DNA of 64,000 nt. Source: Rhinopomastus cyanomelas. Its lineage: Eukaryota > Chordata > Aves > Bucerotiformes > Rhinopomastidae. The notes below the pieces were generated by a model. That model saw only the letters and a program-made list of their open reading frames with translations, did no database searches and was not told the DNA's origin. Positions 62,392 through 64,000 of this stretch are shown one piece after another. The translations under genes were made by a program, and so were the position numbers. Each line of letters opens with the position of its first letter. Within the stretch, counting starts at the first letter, position 1. The stretch spans positions 381,537 through 445,536 of the forward strand of contig VXBP01005586.1 of assembly GCA_013400115.1 (NCBI GenBank), in the 5' to 3' direction.

Positions 62392-63586
62392 TCTCACTGA
62401 ATTTCTTCAGGAGTTTCAATTCACCAGATGCTCTCAGAGAAGCTACAGCAGTCAGCACAAAATTAACTGATTTCTTAAGTTTCCAGAACAACAGTCACTG
62501 GAGGTGAAAGATTTTCTATTACAGATACAAATAATCACCCTTCAAGTCTCAAAACCAATCTTCTGAAAATACTTCTGCTTGGTTAAACTCCTGGGCACTT
62601 GCTCCTAAGATAAGTGGGCTTTTCCAGTGTTTCTCTGAGGTTGGTCGCACCCCAAGGTTCAGCTTTTATTGGTCTTTTTTAGTGTCCATGTGTTAAATTG
62701 CCCTTATGCAATCTCTTGCCTTGCCATGACTCAAACGACGATGCTGGTAAGGCCACCAAACAATCTCATTAAAGCACAAAAAGTTATTCTGTCTCTGTCT
62801 CAGGGTTTTTGTTTGTTTGTCTGGGCTGAGGAGGATATTTGATCATTCTGGAATGATCTTGTCTCGCATGAAGCACAGCAGGCCATAAACCAAGCCATGA
62901 TTCTATCAAAACCATTGCTTTATTATGGTTTTATTACGACGCACAAGCCACTGTTGGCTTATTAATTTCAAGTTAAGTTGTTTTAGATACAGGATAAAAG
63001 CCACATTTAGTGGAACATTTGGTTTCTTTTGTTCTGTCTCCTGATGTTTAAAAAGCAAACCAGGAATTAAATCTTACAATATCTCTAATATTGGTATATG
63101 AAAGAACATACATAAAACCAAAAAAAGCTATGTAGCTCTAGAAACGCTGGCAAATAGCTTTTCTATTTTAGGATCACTAACACATTCAAAGAAAGACTAA
63201 TCTGGGTGTGGAGACTATCTGAATTTACATTATAGCAAGCACGTAGCCTTTGTTAAGCCTAAAAAGGCCAAACACCAAAACTCCCCAAAAAACCTAAGGT
63301 ACTTTTCAAAGCAAAACTGGTTAACTTTTCCTTGTCAAATATGTACAATGAATTGTACCAACAACACGATGCAAACAATTTTAAAATAGTGGTGTCAGAA
63401 ATCAGCCTGAGCATTTGGTGTCAAACGAATTAATGTTTTCTCCTTGATCAGTACAAATAAACCACTAGATTCTCAGCAACCTTTGCCTCTATTCATGATG
63501 TGACTGCAAATACCACATTTCAGATGATGTTGGTCAACTGAGGAAAGAAAAAGCAATATCCCAGAAAAAGTCCAGTGTGCCAGATT

Positions 63587-63676
63587 TCATAGAATCATTA
63601 GGGATTGGAAGGGACCTCGAAAGATCATCTAGTCCAATCCCCCTGCCACAGCAGGATCACCCAGACCAAGTCATAC
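63587..63676 (-). mobile_element. Young CR1 LINE tail inserted at the end of an older CR1
   Basis: TCATAGAATCATTAGGGATT through 'CTGCCACAGCAGGATCACCC' to AGACCAAGTCATACAG, about 90 bases. It stops exactly where a second CR1 of another subfamily begins. Confidence 0.93.
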
Positions 63677-63679
63677 AGT

Positions 63680-64000
63680 CAGTCTGGGTTAGAAGGGACC
63701 ACAGGATCATCCAGTTCCAACTCCCCTGCCATGGGCAGGGACACCCCACCCTAAATCAGGCTGGACAGAGCCTCATCCAGCCTGGCTTTAAACACCTCCA
63801 AGGACGGGGCCTCCACCACCTCCCTGGGCAACCCATTCCAGGCTCTCACCACTCTCACGGTGAAAAACGTCCTCCTCACCTCAACTCTAAATCTACCCAT
63901 CTCCAGCTTTGCTCCATTCCCCCATGTCCTGTCGCTACCTGACATCCTAAATAGTCCCTCCCCAGCCTTTTTGTAGGCCCCCTTCAGATACTGAAAGGCC
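63680..64000 (-). mobile_element. Older CR1 LINE, minus orientation, runs off the window
   Basis: CAGTCTGGGTTAGAAGGGAC, 'CCCCTGCCATGGGCAGGGAC' and 'CATCCAGCCTGGCTTTAAAC' mark a different CR1 subfamily. The minus strand reads ORF2 C-terminal protein: GRFRVEVRRTFFTVRVVRAW, 'NGLPREVVEAPSLEVFKARL' and 'DEALSSLI'. It continues beyond 64000. Confidence 0.93.

Larger units (their letters stand above)
36848..64000 (-). other. LCLAT1: Last intron of LCLAT1 (at least 27 kb, continues past the window)
   Basis: No other segment resembling LCLAT1 coding sequence was found on the minus strand up to the window edge, including the short penultimate exon expected before DNLDAIHD. The region is therefore treated as one large intron, as in other vertebrates where this gene is long. 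It is AT-rich with CR1 fragments, small tandem repeats and several TAAT-rich blocks. Outside the features listed separately (37202-44691, 45391-53330, 53980-57880, 60192-62090, 62392-63586) nothing was recognised. A short, diverged exon could have been missed by eye. Confidence 0.7.

Noticed and set aside
1..64000. CRISPR arrays, operons, phage or other prokaryotic systems
   Set aside because: The repeats are CR1 LINEs and short tandem repeats; there are no regularly spaced identical repeats and gene structure is eukaryotic with introns.

Overview
This is vertebrate nuclear DNA, almost certainly from a bird. The two signs are a high density of CR1-type LINE fragments, roughly thirty pieces covering about a tenth of the window, and one avian-style solo LTR. 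Many CR1 tails are nearly identical in their last ~100 bases, which suggests fairly recent CR1 activity. Lineages such as woodpeckers and allies (Piciformes) or hornbills and hoopoes are known for heavy CR1 loads, but the species cannot be fixed from this window.

Only one protein-coding gene is recognised with confidence. It is LCLAT1 (lysocardiolipin acyltransferase 1, an AGPAT-family enzyme) on the minus strand. Its terminal coding exon lies at 36339-36847, with a clear splice acceptor just beyond it (36848-36880), a TAG stop, and a long 3' UTR running down to a poly(A) signal near 32765. The catalytic exons are not in the window, so everything from 36848 to 64000 is read as part of the last intron (at least 27 kb).

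The region 1-32740 lies downstream of LCLAT1 and is read as intergenic. It holds a solo LTR (703-1636) interrupted by CR1, many CR1 fragments in both orientations, a small non-autonomous hAT DNA transposon with perfect 15-bp terminal inverted repeats and an exact 8-bp target duplication (13337-13511), a compact CpG island (about 8425-8790) without a recognised gene, a short TGGA microsatellite, and one coding-like but broken tract near 28.3-28.8 kb. No exon of a neighbouring gene could be recognised.

The intron 36848-64000 is AT-rich. It contains CR1 fragments, one of which (57881-58199) looks like a single insertion with an inverted 5' part, a two-copy ~105-bp tandem duplication (53331-53520), several tiny tandem repeats, and stretches dense in TAAT cores that could be conserved regulatory DNA, notably 46870-47260. 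No tRNA, rRNA, CRISPR array, operon or prokaryotic feature was seen, and nothing in the window amounts to a previously undescribed biological system. The findings are mainly repeat-biology events, candidate regulatory DNA and unexplained open reading tracts.
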